Shown piece by piece: positions 13,238 to 14,319 of a stretch of DNA of 14,319 bases; positions within the stretch are counted from its first letter, which is position 1; every line of letters begins with the position of its first letter. A model generated the notes under the pieces. That model did no database searches, was not told the origin of the DNA, and saw only the letters and a program-made list of their open reading frames with translations. Source of the stretch: Eshraghiella sp045542375 (GTDB lineage: Bacteria; Bacillota; Clostridia; Lachnospirales; Lachnospiraceae). The stretch lies in contig JAZQKW010000089.1 in the NCBI GenBank assembly GCA_045542375.1, positions 1-14,319 of the forward strand. The letters are read 5' to 3'. Position numbers and translations under genes: made by a program.

Positions 13238-14087
13238 TGTGTTTAGAATAGCTAAGATAGAATACGTTAAATGGATATGTAATCCTAAATTAATGATAGT
13301 TGCAGTAATGATTATCTTCGCATATGACTATGTGATTAAGGAACTTGCTGAGGCAGCAGAAAAAATGGGGACAAAAATTAATATTTTTGAGGGATTTATC
13401 GGAATAACCAATTCACAACTTTTGTTATTAATAATACCAGTAGTGTTTTTAGGGATTATGGGTGATTTTCCAAGGGTGGACGGTAACTCTGTGTTCTATT
13501 TGAGCAGAGTTGGAAGAATCAACTGGCTGTTTGGACAAGTTGTATTTGCAATGATGGCAGCAGGTACATATCTTGCGTTGCTGTTTGGATTTAGCATTGT
13601 AACTGTTGCAGGAAGAAGTTTTACAGCTAATGTATGGAGTGATGTTACGACAAGATATTACCTGTTTGCTCCGGATGATTATAGCAGCAAGGTTGCTAAT
13701 CTTACTACAGGACGATTATATAATAATGTTACACCGGGACAGGCGACTGTACATATTTTAGGTTTAATGTTTCTTTTGATGGTTTTGATATCAGTGGTTT
13801 TGCTTGTGATGTTTGTAATGAAAATGAGAATGGCCGGAATCATTTTAACAACTGCAATGTTATGCATAGGGTGTGTTCTTTCGTATATGGATATTGGCGT
13901 GAAATGGATTTTTCCAACCAATCATACTATTTTAGAAATACATTTTGATGAGATATACAGAAAACCTATTATGGATATTGCATGGTCCTATCTGTATTAC
14001 ATTGGGATTATTATTGTTCTTCTCATAGTAGCGGTAGTTCGAATTGATAAGTTCGACTTTTCAAAAATTCAGGAATTGGAGGAATAG
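13224..14087 (+). CDS. Second multi-spanning membrane protein, probable ABC transporter permease
   Basis: The 287 residues begin at GTG 13224, which has AGGTG at 13214-13218 and gives MGKNSVFRIAKIEYVKW, a short amphipathic N-terminus before the first helix as in ABC-2 permeases. GTG 13218 is also possible. Hydrophobic segments lie at about 23-36, 62-80, 102-125, 178-200, 204-222 and 254-275. A long polar loop (about 126-177) between the third and fourth segments is probably extracytoplasmic. It overlaps the first permease gene by 14 bp and ends 1 nt before the ATPase gene, so the three should be made together as one transporter. Confidence 0.85.
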   Translation: MGKNSVFRIAKIEYVKWICNPKLMIVAVMIIFAYDYVIKELAEAAEKMGTKINIFEGFIGITNSQLLLLIIPVVFLGIMGDFPRVDGNSVFYLSRVGRINWLFGQVVFAMMAAGTYLALLFGFSIVTVAGRSFTANVWSDVTTRYYLFAPDDYSSKVANLTTGRLYNNVTPGQATVHILGLMFLLMVLISVVLLVMFVMKMRMAGIILTTAMLCIGCVLSYMDIGVKWIFPTNHTILEIHFDEIYRKPIMDIAWSYLYYIGIIIVLLIVAVVRIDKFDFSKIQELEE

Positions 14088-14088
14088 T

Positions 14089-14319
14089 ATGATACAGGTT
14101 AATAATTTATCTCTAAGAATAAAAAATGACCTTATTTTATCAGATATTAACATACATGTAAAAAAGAGCGAAATTACGGGGATTGTAGGCAGAAATGGTT
14201 GCGGCAAAACCATGCTTATGAAATGTATAACGGGTTTTGTAAAGCCTACAGAAGGGGAGGTAATTTTTGGCGGTAAAAAAATAGGACGAAACACGGATTT
14301 TCCGGATAATACAGGGATT
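14089..14319 (+). CDS. ABC transporter ATP-binding protein, N-terminal part (runs off the window)
   Basis: The first 77 codons are visible. IQVNNLSLRI gives the first strand, GIVGRNGCGKT is the Walker A motif binding ATP, and the stretch LMKCITGFVKPTEGEVIFGGKKI matches the segment that follows it in ABC ATPases. The Q-loop, signature and Walker B lie beyond the edge. GGAGGA at 14078-14083 is 5 nt before the ATG, just past the permease stop. It energises the two membrane proteins upstream. Confidence 0.95.
   Translation, partial: MIQVNNLSLRIKNDLILSDINIHVKKSEITGIVGRNGCGKTMLMKCITGFVKPTEGEVIFGGKKIGRNTDFPDNTGI

Noticed and set aside
1..14319. CRISPR arrays, insertion sequences, rRNA or tRNA genes
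   Set aside because: No repeat-spacer pattern, transposase or structural RNA gene was found on reading both strands, apart from the riboswitch.

Overview
The window looks like chromosomal DNA of a low-to-moderate-GC anaerobic Clostridia, most likely a Lachnospiraceae member. The grounds are strong GGAGG-type ribosome binding sites, tightly packed overlapping genes, two radical-SAM proteins, an Fe-S RlmD-like rRNA methyltransferase and a LytTR regulator next to an ABC transporter. The family is an inference; no rRNA or marker gene is present to fix it.

Left edge (1-640): a leftward lipoprotein gene runs off the window. It is preceded by a consensus promoter, a c-di-GMP-I (GEMM-I) riboswitch aptamer and an intrinsic terminator whose 5' arm overlaps the aptamer's 3' strand. 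This layout predicts that c-di-GMP turns the gene ON.

Housekeeping block (657-7705): a two-gene HAD phosphatase operon faces a leftward YghZ-type aldo/keto reductase. The two converge with a 4-bp overlap, and the reductase's terminator is buried inside the second HAD gene. The reductase has Gln where the catalytic His is expected. A divergent promoter region built on a perfect inverted repeat then starts a four-gene rightward operon: YgiQ-type radical SAM protein, uracil phosphoribosyltransferase (upp), PflA-like radical SAM protein and RlmD-like 23S rRNA methyltransferase. Its genes overlap or nearly touch.

Accessory cassette (about 7766-10170): an XRE repressor gene (leftward) and a dinD homologue followed by an overlapping unknown gene (rightward) share an unusual control region. 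Two near-consensus promoters face each other across a perfect 27-bp palindrome. The -10 boxes form its two ends and both predicted start sites fall at its centre. A second copy of the operator core sits in the spacer of the dinD promoter. This is a phage-switch-like arrangement around a DNA-damage-type gene with no visible LexA box, and is the most system-like element in the window.

Right part (10251-14319): a LytTR response regulator with a degenerate receiver acidic pocket has its own promoter and terminator. It is followed by an operon encoding a membrane-anchored extracytoplasmic protein, two multi-spanning membrane proteins of ABC-permease type and the start of an ABC ATPase cut by the window edge. 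This looks like a regulator plus ABC exporter or immunity-type transporter; its substrate cannot be read from the sequence.
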